Shown: positions 1 through 11,292 of the stretch, piece by piece | How the letters are laid out: every line of letters begins with the position of its first letter | Numbering within the stretch: the stretch's first letter is position 1 | Assembly (NCBI GenBank): GCA_028551475.1 | Contig: CM052359.1 | Location: forward strand, 6,263,583-6,327,582 | Length of the DNA stretch: 64,000 nt | Direction: 5' to 3' | DNA from: Casuarina equisetifolia | Taxonomy: Eukaryota; Streptophyta; Magnoliopsida; Fagales; Casuarinaceae | Translations under genes and position numbers: made by a program | The notes under the pieces: model-generated | The model's input: only the letters and a program-made list of their open reading frames with translations | Databases searched by the model: none | Told to the model about the DNA's origin: nothing

Positions 1-426
1 GATCAATAATGGAGACTAAGTGACAAGGTAGATTACATCCTTTTATATTGCAATTTGATATAAATTCCAATATTTGATTAGTAAATTACGTGCATTTTAG
101 AGTTTCCATAAGTTCTTTGCGTGGAAAAGGCGCATGTTCATTGCATGAGAGGGGTGGCCTTTGATTTGATTGACACTAGTTGGAACACTTAATCCTCACC
201 TTTTCCTGACAACTAGAAATGATTAAATTTCAAGTCCCATTGTTTTCTTGCCAACCAACCGTAATAAACGTGGAAGTGGGTAGCTAGAGAAAAAACCAAA
301 TTGAGGTAAGAAAAGTATCCAGACACTCCATTGATGAACATTACTCGCAAAAGAAAAGAAACCAAACCCAAACCACTCCTTAATGTACAATATGAACTGC
401 AAAAGTAAAGCAACAACGTGCTTAGC
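1..426. other. 3' flank of the NPF6.2-type gene
   Basis: AT-rich sequence downstream of the stop codon of the minus-strand transporter gene. The part nearest the gene is probably its 3' UTR. No coding region, repeat or RNA gene is visible here; the short open frames overlap without any codon structure I could support. Confidence 0.5.
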
Positions 427-3400
427 CTAGCACTTTTCCTCAGAATTGGACCCATTACCGATTTTACCCATCTGCAGAGAAGATTTAGATTTGGATCGCT
501 TGTACCAAACCGCACAAACGAGATATGCTACAAAATTTATGATACCAAGAATGGTCAGGAGTCCATAAAAGTAGTCAAGCCTCCCATGATTGATATTGTC
601 TGCTAGCCATCCTTGCCCATTCTTTCCTCCAGTGACCTTCTTCACGATCGAGACCAAGAAACTGCTAACAAAGAAACCAAGCGATAAAGTTGTAAGGAAT
701 AGTCCAGTGCTCATGGTTTTCATTCCTTTGGGCGATCCGGTTATGAAGAAATCGAGCTGGCCTGTGTATATGAAGGCTTCACCAGAGCCAACCAAGAAAA
801 ATTGTGGGATTAAGATGAAGACACTTATTGGCAAAGTGTCAGTGGTGCCTCTCTCAGATTTTGCCACTGACAACCGCTTTCTCTCACATAAGACCGCAGC
901 TGCCATTCCAAAAATTGACAGGGCGAGTCCTATTGCCATTCTCTGAAGACTCGTAAAACCTGTTGAAGACAGAGAGACTTAAATCATATCGTGTTTCAGT
1001 CTAGAAGCCGCATAAACTGTTTTCAAAAGGCGTACTTTTCATTGTTATATGCACAGTCAGATGTAGGTACATATGCCCATTATGTCTCCGCAGGCACAAA
1101 GTTCATATGTATCATAGTGGAACATAAGTTAAATAGGCTCTCCGAAGACAAATGAGCACCTCTGCAGATTTAGAGGGGACCCAGATAATTTCCCACAAGG
1201 GGAACAAAGTGCTTCTGGAAAACATTTATATATGCATCAAATAAGTCGAAAATTTCTCTGGGTCTCGTGGGCCGTATGTCGAATGCATTATTTATATGTA
1301 AGAATCGATGAAAACGAATACAAATATGGTTAATGGAGACTATTCATACCTGGTTTCCCTGTCCATTTCTTCCAGAGAGGTATGATAAGACGGTCATTTA
1401 CAACCAAAGTGAACAGTATGGCCACGACAAAGAAGACAGTGAGTGAGCCTGCTGGAATTTGAAAACTACCAATCGATCTTTCCATGGTCGACGCTTGCTC
1501 AACTGAGAAGGTGATCATCTGTGCGTATGTGGTCCAGAATATGATAGTTGTGGCCCATATAGGCAGTAGTCTTACCATCATTTTCACCTCCTCCACTCTC
1601 GTAACAGAGCATAGCTTCCAAGGATTCGGGGCAGCCCCAGCATTCTTCTCAAAGTCACCTTCCGCAACAATGGATGCCTTGTCCAAGAAACTAAGATGAC
1701 AAGAAAATTAAAAACCAAAAAAGGAAGGAGAAAACAAAAAAGAAAAGGAAAGGAGAAGCAGTTATAGCAGAACTTCATGCAAAAAAGAAATAATGCTAGA
1801 CAGAAAGATATAAGAAATAACGATACCTGAACTGATCCGTGTGAGCAATTGAAGCCTCATGAGAGTCCTCGAACAACAAGCCGACGTCATGAGGGAGGAT
1901 CAGCTTCCTTTTCTTTGTAGCAGCTGCAACAACTCGGAGAATGTGAACGATGGGGCTTCCCGCGCTTTTCTTGTATCTGTATCTTTTAGTGCCAGATAAG
2001 AACACCACGATCGCTATGAACATCGAAACTGAGCAAATTCCATAGGCCCAGCTTCGACCCACTTCATCTTGCAAGTAGACAAGCACAGTGACCGCTGTCA
2101 AAGTTCCAATGCTAATGATAAGAAAAAACCTATTGAAGAAGTATGCCATCTGAGCCTTCTCTTTCTCATCTTTATCATCGAACTGATCAGTTCCAAACCC
2201 TGATACACTTGATTTTAGGCCACCCGTCCCCAATGAAATCAGATATAAAGCGATGTACAGAATCCCCATTTGGAATCCGTTGGCTTGTTTGCAATGATTG
2301 GAAACTGCATCGCAAGGAGGTGGGCGGAGATTTGGTAACTTTGTTGCTATTGCTAATGCGCCGGTGCCCTAAATCACCATGGTGATCATAATTCATGCCA
2401 TAAGGAAAAACTTTAGCAAAGATGAACTGCTTGCAATAAATATGCGGAAACTATAATTTAAACTTACCAGAGCTTGTACTGAAGCAGAGATGGCAATAGT
2501 CCTGTATCTGCCGAGAAAGGAATCAGCAAGAAAGCCCCCAAGCAGACACAGGAGAAATGATGTGCCCATGAAGTCCGTAACGGTGTTGGCCGAGGTGGAA
2601 CTGGGCAGATGCATTGTTCCAGTTAGGTAGGTCACCAGGTTAACTGCTATTCCCATTGTTGAGAGCCTTTCGCATATTTCAATACCTATAGAAATTGGGG
2701 AATGTTAAAGTAAGTTTAATATTTCACAATTTTGGCTCAAAAACAAAAGTCCGAGATTTCAAATTAAATTTTTGTCGTGACTCATAACAAAATAGGGTAT
2801 GACCAAAATTTTATGCTAAGCTGAACCAGCTTGCTGATGATTAAATTACTGTTGAAAGTTGCAGAGAGAAAGTGGCAAGAAATATGATTTTACAGGTTTC
2901 TAAATTTTGTGTTAAGTCGTCAGAGCTGAATGTTTCAACAAGCATGGGACTTGATGAGAGCAGCTTGCCATGTATGATTGCTGAAATCTGCTGATGAACT
3001 TCTTATGAAAAGTTGGTTAAACCTGAATACTCTTAAAGTCTACTCGTACATGAACTACCTACTTGTGGGTTCATCGCTGATGGCAGGATTTGATAAAAAA
3101 CCAAAAACCACCTACTTGTGGGTTCGTTTCGATTTTGTAAAATGGACTTACGCTCAACTTAGAATCAATATGTAATAACCCTACAGCGGGCTTCTTCTCC
3201 CTGCTAAGATGAAGCATTTCAATATAAAGGAATACCATGTCAATTGTTTTTTAAGAAACGTGCCGAAGGGAACCTTCATTCTCATGCTAAGCTAGCTAAC
3301 AGCGGGAATAGTACACGCAAGAGTTTTTATCAGGGTGATAACATTCAAAAGGAGAACTTAAAACAAACCTAGAATCAGAGCAGCGGGCACCCATCCACCG

Positions 3401-3585
3401 GTTTTCGATCTGTCGGCGGGGAGACCCTTGTAGTCCACAGCATCAGCTACCGTCCAGGTCATCTTTCCCTCCTAAGACATGGGAACAAATATTTTCGAAT
3501 ATTAAGTTGCGAAGACGAAAGAGTCCAGCTTGCATTAACCAAACTATGTAAGAGGCTAAGTTGAAGATAATTGAGGACTAACCAT
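427..3585 (-). CDS. NPF6.2: NRT1/PTR family transporter, NPF6.2 type
   Basis: Proton-coupled POT/PTR transporter of the plasma membrane with about 12 membrane spans, closely similar to Arabidopsis NPF6.2. Coding exons by splice signals: 3583-3585, 3369-3471, 2468-2685, 1827-2368, 1350-1690, 427-959; together 1,740 nt, 579 aa, with no break. The ATG is the last codon of its exon (ATG|GTTAGT) and is joined to GAG-GGA-AAG; an internal Met at residue 5 is the alternative start. The N-terminus ADRSKTGGW is followed by the proton-coupling motif ExxER (EICER, residues 38-42). The Thr corresponding to NRT1.1 Thr101 is present (LGRYRTIAI). The His that binds nitrate in NRT1.1 (His356) is replaced by Tyr in FWTTYAQM, as in Arabidopsis NPF6.2. 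Substrate is therefore not predicted beyond the family. Intron 2 spans about 680 bp. Confidence 0.93.
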
Positions 3586-5861
3586 TTCCTAGGCAGGATG
3601 TCAACAGGGAAAGGAACAGTCACTGCTAAAAATGGAAGTCAAGAAACAAGAAAGTTCTTCTAGTTCCAATTCACGATATGGCTTTGTCCTGGGAGAGTCA
3701 CCTTTTATAGGCAAAGAGGCCGACCAACACTGAACTTGAAGTGAGCGTTATTATACAATTGGGAAAGATCCGAGACTATAATTGTGGGATTAGGTATATC
3801 GCATATTCAGTGGAAGGGTCTAGGACAGTTGAAACTTGTTTCTCAGGAAGATATTGTTGAGAAATTTAATAAAAATAGTGCAAAAGGTGATGTTGATTGA
3901 GGAAGGTTAAGAAGAAAATTGGAATCTGAACATGCAAGGCCAACAGCATTTTTGGTCTCACCCCTTGTTTGTGGTATGATGGATAGTTTTTGGTTACAAA
4001 ATTTGTGAACCACAGAGCACCATGCCTTCTAAGTGCTTTTACTACCCCACAAGCAATAACTCCTCCATTACTTTTTCTCCATTGTCTCTGTATAAGCATG
4101 ATAATAATGAAAAAAAGGGGAAAGAGACCTGATATATATGAAGATAGATAATTTCTTGACAGTAATTTCCCCTTTCAATGAAAAATTGCTTGTTCTTCTT
4201 ATGGCTGAAGGGATGAGGGAGCATTATTTCTCCAATTTGTTGTCAGAAGAGATGCATCAATCAAGCCTACCTTAGCGTGTGAAGTATAGAATGCAGGAAT
4301 TGAAGTTTGGAAATCTAACATAACTAAGGAAATATCTTAGCCTATCAACTTTCTAATGCACTGAAAGTGGGCTTTTTTTATATATTTTATTGAGAATCTT
4401 GTTCCTCAAAGATGTGTACTCAATGTTGCTTCGTCAAAGATCCTGCATTGTGTCATTCAGCAAGCCCCGAAATCTATAAATTTCCCATTCTTGAATCAGT
4501 GGAGATACAAGTCTATGATTCATTCGAAATCAATTTCCATCTGCTCCAAAACTCTATAAATCGAACCAGACTCCTTGTAGTTTTCTGGTTCATCTTCTTA
4601 AGCATGATGTGCAGATCAAGCAGGCAGCGAGTGATTAAGAAATGGGGTGGAACAAAATCATTATAATTCACCAAAATACAAAGTTGACAAAACACTCCGT
4701 TATTGGTCCATGTGCCCAGGGACCATACGCTTGTGGGTGATAATGTATGCAGGTGCACACGTACCAACTGTTAAAAGCTTTATCGTATCCCACCGGCCAC
4801 TATGCATTAAAGCAACAGGTAACATGCAAAAGGAAATTCCCCACTGAAGTTGAGAATGGAAAAGCCAAACAGGAGCCCATCCGGTCATTACCTTCGAATC
4901 CATTCGTGGGTCCAAATCTTCCCGCTTCCTTCCACTAACATAGTCGTTAAATTCCTTTTGAGTCTTATAATAATCACACGAATCGCACCTACCGCCGACA
5001 CCCATCTTCCCTCCGTTTGAATCTCTGTACGAGATGAGTCACGTGTAAAGGAGGTAGACCCATTAGTTTTAACGTACATGCCGAGTTCTATCCTACCTTC
5101 TTCGTTATAGGAGGAGGAAGAAGATAAGTCTCCACGAAAAGTCTCTGCACCCAATGGATTGGGACGAATGAGTCCAATTTCAGTTTGGATTGAAAACCAA
5201 ACTGATAGTATCAAGGTTTCCAAGACCTTCTGATCACGATGCTCGTGTAAAGTCTCTGCAATCAACTGCTGTCAATTTCCTTTTCCTTTTCCCCATTTCG
5301 TCTTCTGTTTGACTGCTTCTAATAACTTGTACAACCCATGACATTCAGTATCGTATAATCACAAACTCATGAAGACCTCAAAAGATAAATTACGTTCCGT
5401 AAACTATGTTACCATCTTCCCAATATTAAATTTCGTATAGGTTTATCTCGATGCACCTAAAAGGCGAAAAACCTATGCAATTTGCGTAAGTTAAGTGGCC
5501 AAAGAACCACTGAGAGAGACTGAAGAATATGCTAGATCATGCAGAAGCCAAATTCAAGCTTCTTGAGTGCTCTCACCTCACCTGTAACGCATGCAGAATA
5601 AACAAGAATATCAAGTTAAGCTAAGAGGGGAAAAAAGTCCCTCCTGACTGCAAAAACGCTTAAAAAATTTGCGCATCCAAGGCCACTGATTGTCTGATGC
5701 GATATGGTCCTTGAATTTTTTGCCTTCTAACAACACATGTCTGTATAATGGTGGAGTCAAATAAGTTATGCTTATCGTGAATTAAGTGCATTAGCTGTCC
5801 ATATAACGGGAGTCTTTTCATGTTTAATAGAATTCTCGCGGATGAGCAATCAGAGGCCTCG
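3586..5861. other. Spacer with no supported gene
   Basis: The first ~150 bp should contain the 5' UTR and promoter of the transporter gene. The rest carries several short open frames on both strands (for example 4700-5005 and 4888-5265 on the minus strand), but none shows a recognisable domain, splice structure or family resemblance. I see no tRNA, simple repeat or transposon end here. Confidence 0.4.
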
Positions 5862-6468
5862 ATCATGCAACTTGTTGAATTGTTTCCGAAAGAAGTTCAA
5901 CATGCACAGCCTCTTGCTTTCTTTTCAACTGACGTATGTATAGTTTATTTCATGCACTTGATAATTGCGACAAAAATGTCATATTTCAACTTCGTCTTTT
6001 GTACATTCTGTGCAGGGGTCAAAAAGTTGTCGAACAAAATAAGCGGCTGCCATTAATCAAATGCTAAGCATTTAGATATTCCCCTTGCTTTTGTCCAAAC
6101 CACGTCTTCCTCAAGGACCACCTCTGTGATATTTGCCAAGATTGGAGCAACTTTCCACCTAGAAAAAATATATTAGAGTCTTTAAATGTCACTGTTAATG
6201 CTCGAGCTGATATTTTTTTTTAAAACAACTCTTTATTTTAACTTAAACCCGTTACAAATTTTATATCCTTTGGCCTTTCTCTAAAGCAGCGTTTGAAAAC
6301 AACATTCTAGAAACCCAATCAAACAAATCAAAAATAAAACGTGGCAAAACTTGGGAGATCCACGTTCACCTCCTTTTCCTCATCATCATCACCATCATCT
6401 ATTGAAAAACTAGGAAATCAGAGAAAGCGGAAAGCGAGGCAGAAAGTTCCAAAAATTAGTGGCCTTTG

Positions 6469-7096
6469 TGTCACGAACTTGGAAAATCCATGGGGTACTT
6501 AAGTCTAGGCAATGAATTGAGTTAGTTTATTGACAATATCACTTCTCTCTATTTATCTACCTAATAGAATACAAAGTCTTGATAATGAATTGAGTAAGTC
6601 TATTAACATGATTATTTTCTAAGTTATTCTATTGACATGATCGTTCTCTCTATTTATTTACTTAATAAAATACAAAGTCTCGATAATGATCTAAGTTAGT
6701 CTATTGACAAGATTATTCTCTGAATTAGTCTATTAGCAATATTGTTTTCTGAGTTAGTCTATTGACAAAATTGTTCTTTCTATTTATCTACCTAATAGAA
6801 TACAAAGTCTTGGTAATGAATTGAGTCAGTTTATTGACAAGATCGTTCTCTCTATTTATCTACCTAATAGAATATAAAGTCTTAGTAATGAATTAACTTA
6901 ATTTATTGACAAAATCGTTCTCTCTATTTATTTACCTGATAGAATACAATGGGACAAATTAGTTAGACCAAGACAAATAATAACTAACAAATATGGACAT
7001 CACCCTGAGTGGATGACCCAACAATTAAAAAAATTAAGCAGGTCGGCCTCGTTTTTGACTGCCTAACCTATCAGCCCATACTGTCAATCCGAAACA
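6469..7096. mobile_element. Solo LTR of an LTR retrotransposon, 628 bp
   Basis: The insert begins TGTCACGAAC and ends CCGAAACA, the TG...CA ends typical of LTRs. It is flanked by TTTG on both sides (6465-6468 and 7097-7100). The second copy of the duplicated host segment, at 7761, reads TCTTTGTGCGAT without interruption and so supplies the empty site. No gag or pol sequence is present, so it is a solo LTR produced by LTR-LTR recombination, or a short non-autonomous element. Orientation was not determined. About 450 bp of its interior is a degenerate minisatellite. Confidence 0.75.
6500..6950. repeat. Degenerate minisatellite inside the solo LTR
   Basis: Five imperfect copies of a block around CTCTCTATTTATCTACC and TAATAGAATACAAAGTC start near 6545, 6648, 6776, 6848 and 6919, linked by variants of GAATTGAGTTAGTTTATTGAC. 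Spacing varies from about 70 to 130 bp, so this is an irregular array and not a strict tandem repeat. Confidence 0.7.
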
Positions 7097-7126
7097 TTTG
7101 TGCGATAAAAGAAAGGATACTCCGTT

Positions 7127-7790
7127 ATCATGCAACTTGTTGGTTTGTTTCAGAAAGAAGTTCAACATGCACAGCCTCTTGCTTTCTTTTCAACTGACGA
7201 ATATATAGTTTATTTCATGCACTTGATAATTGCGACAAAAATGTCATATTTCAACTTCATCTTTTGTACATTCCGTGCAGGGGTCAAAAAGTTGTCGAAC
7301 AAACTAAGCGGCTGCCATTAATCAAATGCTAAGCATTTAGATATTCCCCTTGCTTTTGTCCAAACCACGTCTTCCTCAAGGACCACCTCTGTGACATTTA
7401 CTGAGGTTGGAGCAACTTTTCACCTAGAAAAAATATATTTGAGTCTTTAAATGTCGCTGAACTGTTAATGCTCGAGCTGATTTTTTTTTTAAAACAACTC
7501 TTTATTTTAACTTAAACCCGTTACAAATTTTATATCCTCAGGGCTTTCTCTAAAGCAGTGTTTGAAACCGACATTCTAGAAACGCAAGTGAACAAGTCAA
7601 ACACCACTCGCATCGCCAGGAACCAGACAGAATGTGAAACGTGGCGAAATTTGGGAGATTCATGTTCACCTCCTTTTCCGCATCATCATCATCTATTGAA
7701 AAACTAGGAAAAGCCGAGAAATCGGAAAGTGGAGGCAGAAAGTTCCAAAAATTAGTGGTCTTTGTGCGATAAAAGAAAGGATTCTCCGTT
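7127..7790. repeat. Tandem duplication copy 2, without the LTR
   Basis: Direct copy of 5862-6468/7101-7126, lying directly upstream of the PPR gene and so likely to include part of its promoter. It has the uninterrupted version of the site where the solo LTR landed in copy 1. Relative to copy 1 it carries extra bases around 7590-7630. Confidence 0.8.
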
Positions 7791-8026
7791 GGTGGCTTTG
7801 TATCCACCCCTTCGACTTTTTCTGTCGCGTTAAACGACTTGTGATCAGGAGTTGTTGCGGTGTCCCGTCGCAGGCTGCCATGTCATCGACAGCGGCTCCC
7901 CGATTACTGGGGTTAAACAAAAGACGAGTCCGAAAAAACCACAGTCATGGCTTTCGGAAGGGGCTAAAGTTTTGAATCTCAGTCTCAGCCTCTGGACCAA
8001 TAACAGCTGTGGACCGTTGGAGTCTC

Positions 8027-10375
8027 ATGATTTCCCGCCAATTTCATTTCAAAGCCCTCGGCATTACGGGATTACTTGTACAACCTTGCTCAGTCAGACA
8101 TGGACATCACCTGCTCGGTCAAATTCGTCACCCAAACGCTGCCTTCACTAACATTTCCATGAGCGAATGTTTGCGTAGAAACCTTCCTTGTGAAGCTCTT
8201 GACATCTTCAAGAAGCAGGTTCAATTGGGTTTTGTCGACAATGTTGATAAAGTTACCGTGGCGCTCGCGCTCAAGGCTTGTTGTGGACACGTGAAACCCG
8301 GGTGCCAAATTCACGGGCTCGCTGTTTCCTGGGGGTTTGTTTCGTACATTGCGGTTTCGAATTCTTTGATGAATATGTATTGTAAATCTGGGGAGTTTGA
8401 AAGGGCTTCACGTATCTTTGAGAATCTGAGTGATCCGGATATTGTTTCTTGGAATACCATTCTTTCGGGGTTCCAAAAGAGTCAAGACGCATTGGGTTTC
8501 GCTCTTCGGATGAATTTGAATGGGGTTGTTTTTGATCCCGTCACTTATACTAAACTTCTTGCATTTTGCTCAGACGACGAAGATATTCAATTCGGGTGGC
8601 AACTTCATTGCCTTGCAATCAAATTTGGATTTTATCATGAAGTTTTTGTTGCGAATGCATTCATATCGATGCATTCAAGATGCGGACGATTAGAGGATGC
8701 TAGGCGCGTGTTTGATGAAATGCCAAATAGGGATTTGGTCTCTTGGAATGCAATGTTATCGGGGTACACTCAGGAGGGAGATCACGGGCTAGAAGTGATT
8801 TTGGCATTCACTGAAATGATGAGAGAGGGAATGAGGCTTGACCATGTCTCATTTACTAGTGCGGTTTCGGCCTGTGGTCAGGAAAGAACATTAGAGCTTG
8901 GAAGACAAATACATGGTTTGATTATAAAAACAGGATATGTGAAACATGTTTCGGTTTGTAATGTTCTGATCTCAATGTATTCAAAGTGTGAGATCATTGA
9001 AGATGCAAAATTGGTCTTTCAGATGATGAGTGAGCGTAATGTAATCTCGTGGACTACAATGATTTCTTTAAATGAAGAAGATGTGGTGTCTCTCTTCAAC
9101 GAGATGAGATTAAATGATATATATCCAAATGATGTTACATTTGTTGGATTAATCCATGCTATATCAATCAGGAAGTTGGTGGAAGAAGGCAGCATGATTC
9201 ATGGGTTTTGTATAAAGGCTGGCTTTTTGTCAGAAGCAAATGTTTCCAATAGCCTCGTTACCATGTATGCTAAGTTTGAGACGATGGAAGACTCACTGAA
9301 GGTCTTTGAGGAGCTTAACTACAGAGAGATCATATCATGGAATGCATTAATTTCTGGGTATGCTCAGAATGGGATGCCTCAAGAAGCTCTACGCAAATTC
9401 TTTTCTGCAGTCACGGAGTCCAAGCCAAACCAATATACATTTGGCAGTGTCTTCAGTGCGATTGGGGCGGCTCAGGATATTTCTTTAAAACATGGCCAAC
9501 GATGCCACTGTTATTTAATAAAACTTGGACTTGATACTGACCCAATTGTGGCAGGTGCCCTCCTTGACATGTATGCAAAGCGTGGGAGCATTTGGGAGTC
9601 TCAAAAAGTTTTCAGTGAAACACCCCAGAAAACTCAAGTTTCTTGGACAGCAATAATTTCAGCCTATTCGAGGCATGGAGACTATGAATCAGTGTTAAAA
9701 TTGTTCAAGGAGATGGAGAGAGAAGGGGTAAAACCTGACTCAATCACTTTCCTCTCTGTACTAACCGCATGTAGCAGAAAGGGGATGGTCGATATGGGTC
9801 GTCAGCTATTCGACTCTATGGTTAAAGAATATGAAATTGAACTATCCCAAGAGCATTACTCTTGTATGGTGGATATGTTGGGGCGAGTAGGACGGTTGGA
9901 GGAGGCAGAGGACTTGGTGGATCAGATTCAAGGACAGCCAGGATTGTCTGTGCTGCAAAGCTTGCTTGGGGCTTGTAGGATACATGGGAATGTCGAGATG
10001 GGTGAAAGGATCGCTAACGCTTTGATGGAGAGGGACTCAATGGAATCAGGCTCGTACATGTTGCTGTCCAACTTGTACGCTGAGAAGGGACAATGGGAAA
10101 AGGTGGCAAAAATTAGGAAAGGTATGAGAGAAAGAGGAATGAAGAAGGAGGTGGGGTTCAGCTGGGTGGATACTAATGGTGTTGGTGATTCCTTATACTT
10201 GCATAAGTTCTCATCTGGTGACAAGTCCCACCCACAATCTGAAGAGATATACAGGATCGCAGAATGCATAGGGTTAGAGTTGAAATTCTTGAGAGAGCAA
10301 GCGAGTGGGAGGCAAGGAGAGCTTCTGGAAGAAAATCTCGCAGAAGATAGGTGTCTTACAGCTCTTCAATCTTGA
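8027..10375 (+). CDS. PLS-class pentatricopeptide repeat protein, At4g32430-like
   Basis: Intronless frame of 782 codons. The same frame extends up to a GTG at 8009, but the first ATG is at 8027 (ATG ATT TCC CGC) and I take that as the start. The N-terminus is basic and free of acidic residues over the first ~40 residues, as in mitochondrial presequences. PPR motifs run from about residue 45 to 690 and include repeated signatures such as VSWNTILSGF, LVSWNAMLSGY and VSWTAIISAYS, followed by an E-type extension ending in SSGDKSHPQSEEIYR; there is no DYW deaminase domain. Such proteins bind organelle RNA, usually for C-to-U editing with a DYW partner. The sequence resembles Arabidopsis At4g32430 over its full length. 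Its RNA target cannot be read from the sequence. Confidence 0.92.
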   Translation: MISRQFHFKALGITGLLVQPCSVRHGHHLLGQIRHPNAAFTNISMSECLRRNLPCEALDIFKKQVQLGFVDNVDKVTVALALKACCGHVKPGCQIHGLAVSWGFVSYIAVSNSLMNMYCKSGEFERASRIFENLSDPDIVSWNTILSGFQKSQDALGFALRMNLNGVVFDPVTYTKLLAFCSDDEDIQFGWQLHCLAIKFGFYHEVFVANAFISMHSRCGRLEDARRVFDEMPNRDLVSWNAMLSGYTQEGDHGLEVILAFTEMMREGMRLDHVSFTSAVSACGQERTLELGRQIHGLIIKTGYVKHVSVCNVLISMYSKCEIIEDAKLVFQMMSERNVISWTTMISLNEEDVVSLFNEMRLNDIYPNDVTFVGLIHAISIRKLVEEGSMIHGFCIKAGFLSEANVSNSLVTMYAKFETMEDSLKVFEELNYREIISWNALISGYAQNGMPQEALRKFFSAVTESKPNQYTFGSVFSAIGAAQDISLKHGQRCHCYLIKLGLDTDPIVAGALLDMYAKRGSIWESQKVFSETPQKTQVSWTAIISAYSRHGDYESVLKLFKEMEREGVKPDSITFLSVLTACSRKGMVDMGRQLFDSMVKEYEIELSQEHYSCMVDMLGRVGRLEEAEDLVDQIQGQPGLSVLQSLLGACRIHGNVEMGERIANALMERDSMESGSYMLLSNLYAEKGQWEKVAKIRKGMRERGMKKEVGFSWVDTNGVGDSLYLHKFSSGDKSHPQSEEIYRIAECIGLELKFLREQASGRQGELLEENLAEDRCLTALQS

Positions 10376-10942
10376 GGGGTAAAATTTTGGATATATTTAT
10401 TTGAATCAAATTCATGATTGTTTTGCCTTCTATTTTCGGAAAAAGGAGGTTTTATTTAAGCAGATGTCTAGAGGCCCTTGTACAGCTGCTGTACGCATCC
10501 CATGTGAAAGAACCAGTGACGCGTCACAATCTGCAAGGTGGATGCCATCGACCACGATAACGAAAGCCATTAGCGATAGGGCCAATCCATCTTTGGCAAG
10601 CCTAGGGAATCTCTTTTTCTAATTTCTGGCAAGTGATCACCCCACAAAGCCATCATCAGAAGTTACAAGTTCCAACTGGGACAAGCATTGGACGTTTAAT
10701 AAGACAAGAAAGGTCGTGAACTTATCTTATCCTTCGTCTTGCACAACTATTAACCTTGAAGTGCACCATATATGAACATTATCTAATTCACAGGGAAAGA
10801 AAAGTGAGAGGACAACGTGGAAGACTCGCAATTTTGGAATTAACAACAGAATGGATGTCGTTGGCAATAACAGTGATTGCAGAAAGGTAAAACCCATACT
10901 GAAGCCTCAAAAAGTTCCCAGCTGAACTATGGGAAACAAAAA
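10376..10942. other. Spacer between the PPR gene and tRNA-Ser
   Basis: Contains the PPR 3' UTR. A 73-codon frame at 10401-10622 and its reverse complement are both open, but neither shows a family I can name. Nothing else was identified. Confidence 0.4.
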
Positions 10943-11024
10943 CGTGGGCGGCAGGATTCGAACCTGCGCGGGCAAAGCCCACATGATTTCTAGTCATGCC
11001 CGATAACCACTCCGGCACGCCCAC
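10943..11024 (-). tRNA. tRNA-Ser, anticodon AGA
   Basis: 82-nt tRNA on the minus strand. The acceptor stem GTGGGCG pairs with CGCCCAC, followed by discriminator base G, as expected for tRNA-Ser. The B box and T loop read GGTTCGAATCC. The anticodon loop is CTAGAAA with AGA (complement at 10989-10991). A long variable arm (GTGGGCTTTGCCCGC) confirms class II. No intron and no encoded CCA, as for a nuclear gene. It reads codon UCU, and UCC/UCA after A-to-I change. Confidence 0.95.
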
Positions 11025-11091
11025 TGTTGGGGAATTTTATGTGTCAGTTACATTAATTCGTGTTAACACATCGACAAATACCCGTTTTAAG

Positions 11092-11253
11092 AACTAAGTG
11101 CCAAAGCCTATACCATGCCTATCCAATGACAAAGTCAAAAAGATGGAGTAGGTGTATATATTTTTATTATTTTCTTAATTATTGCACATGCCAAGATATG
11201 AGATTCCATATCAATGCTACCCTAAGGAAGTTAGAGAAGGTGTACATATAAAC

Positions 11254-11292
<39 letters not shown>

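Larger units (their letters stand above)
5862..7126. repeat. Tandem duplication copy 1, interrupted by a solo LTR
   Basis: Sequence 5862-6468 plus 7101-7126 (about 633 bp) matches 7127-7790 as a direct, adjacent copy. Both start at ATCATGCAACTTGTTG and end at GATAAAAGAAAGGAT(A/T)CTCCGTT. Differences are scattered substitutions and small indels. The segment contains a short open frame with PKEVQHAQPLAFFSTD followed by a plausible GT...TGCAG intron, which could be a gene fragment, but I do not recognise it. A solo LTR (6469-7096) sits inside this copy. Confidence 0.8.

Noticed and set aside
4700..5265. Two overlapping minus-strand frames of 101 and 125 codons
   Set aside because: No recognisable domain, and no splice partner or promoter context; composition looks non-coding.
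6500..6950. Possible CRISPR-like array
   Set aside because: Repeat and spacer lengths are irregular and the genome is a plant nuclear one; it is a minisatellite in an LTR.
8009..8026. Upstream GTG start giving a 788-aa PPR protein
   Set aside because: Nuclear plant genes start at ATG. The first ATG of the frame is at 8027 and already leaves room for a mitochondrial presequence.
10401..10622. 73-codon frame after the PPR gene
   Set aside because: The reverse strand is also open over much of it, and neither translation resembles a family I know; it lies in the expected 3' UTR region.
10788..11024. 78-codon frame starting MGVPEWLSG on the minus strand
   Set aside because: It is the translation of the tRNA-Ser gene, whose secondary structure explains the sequence completely.
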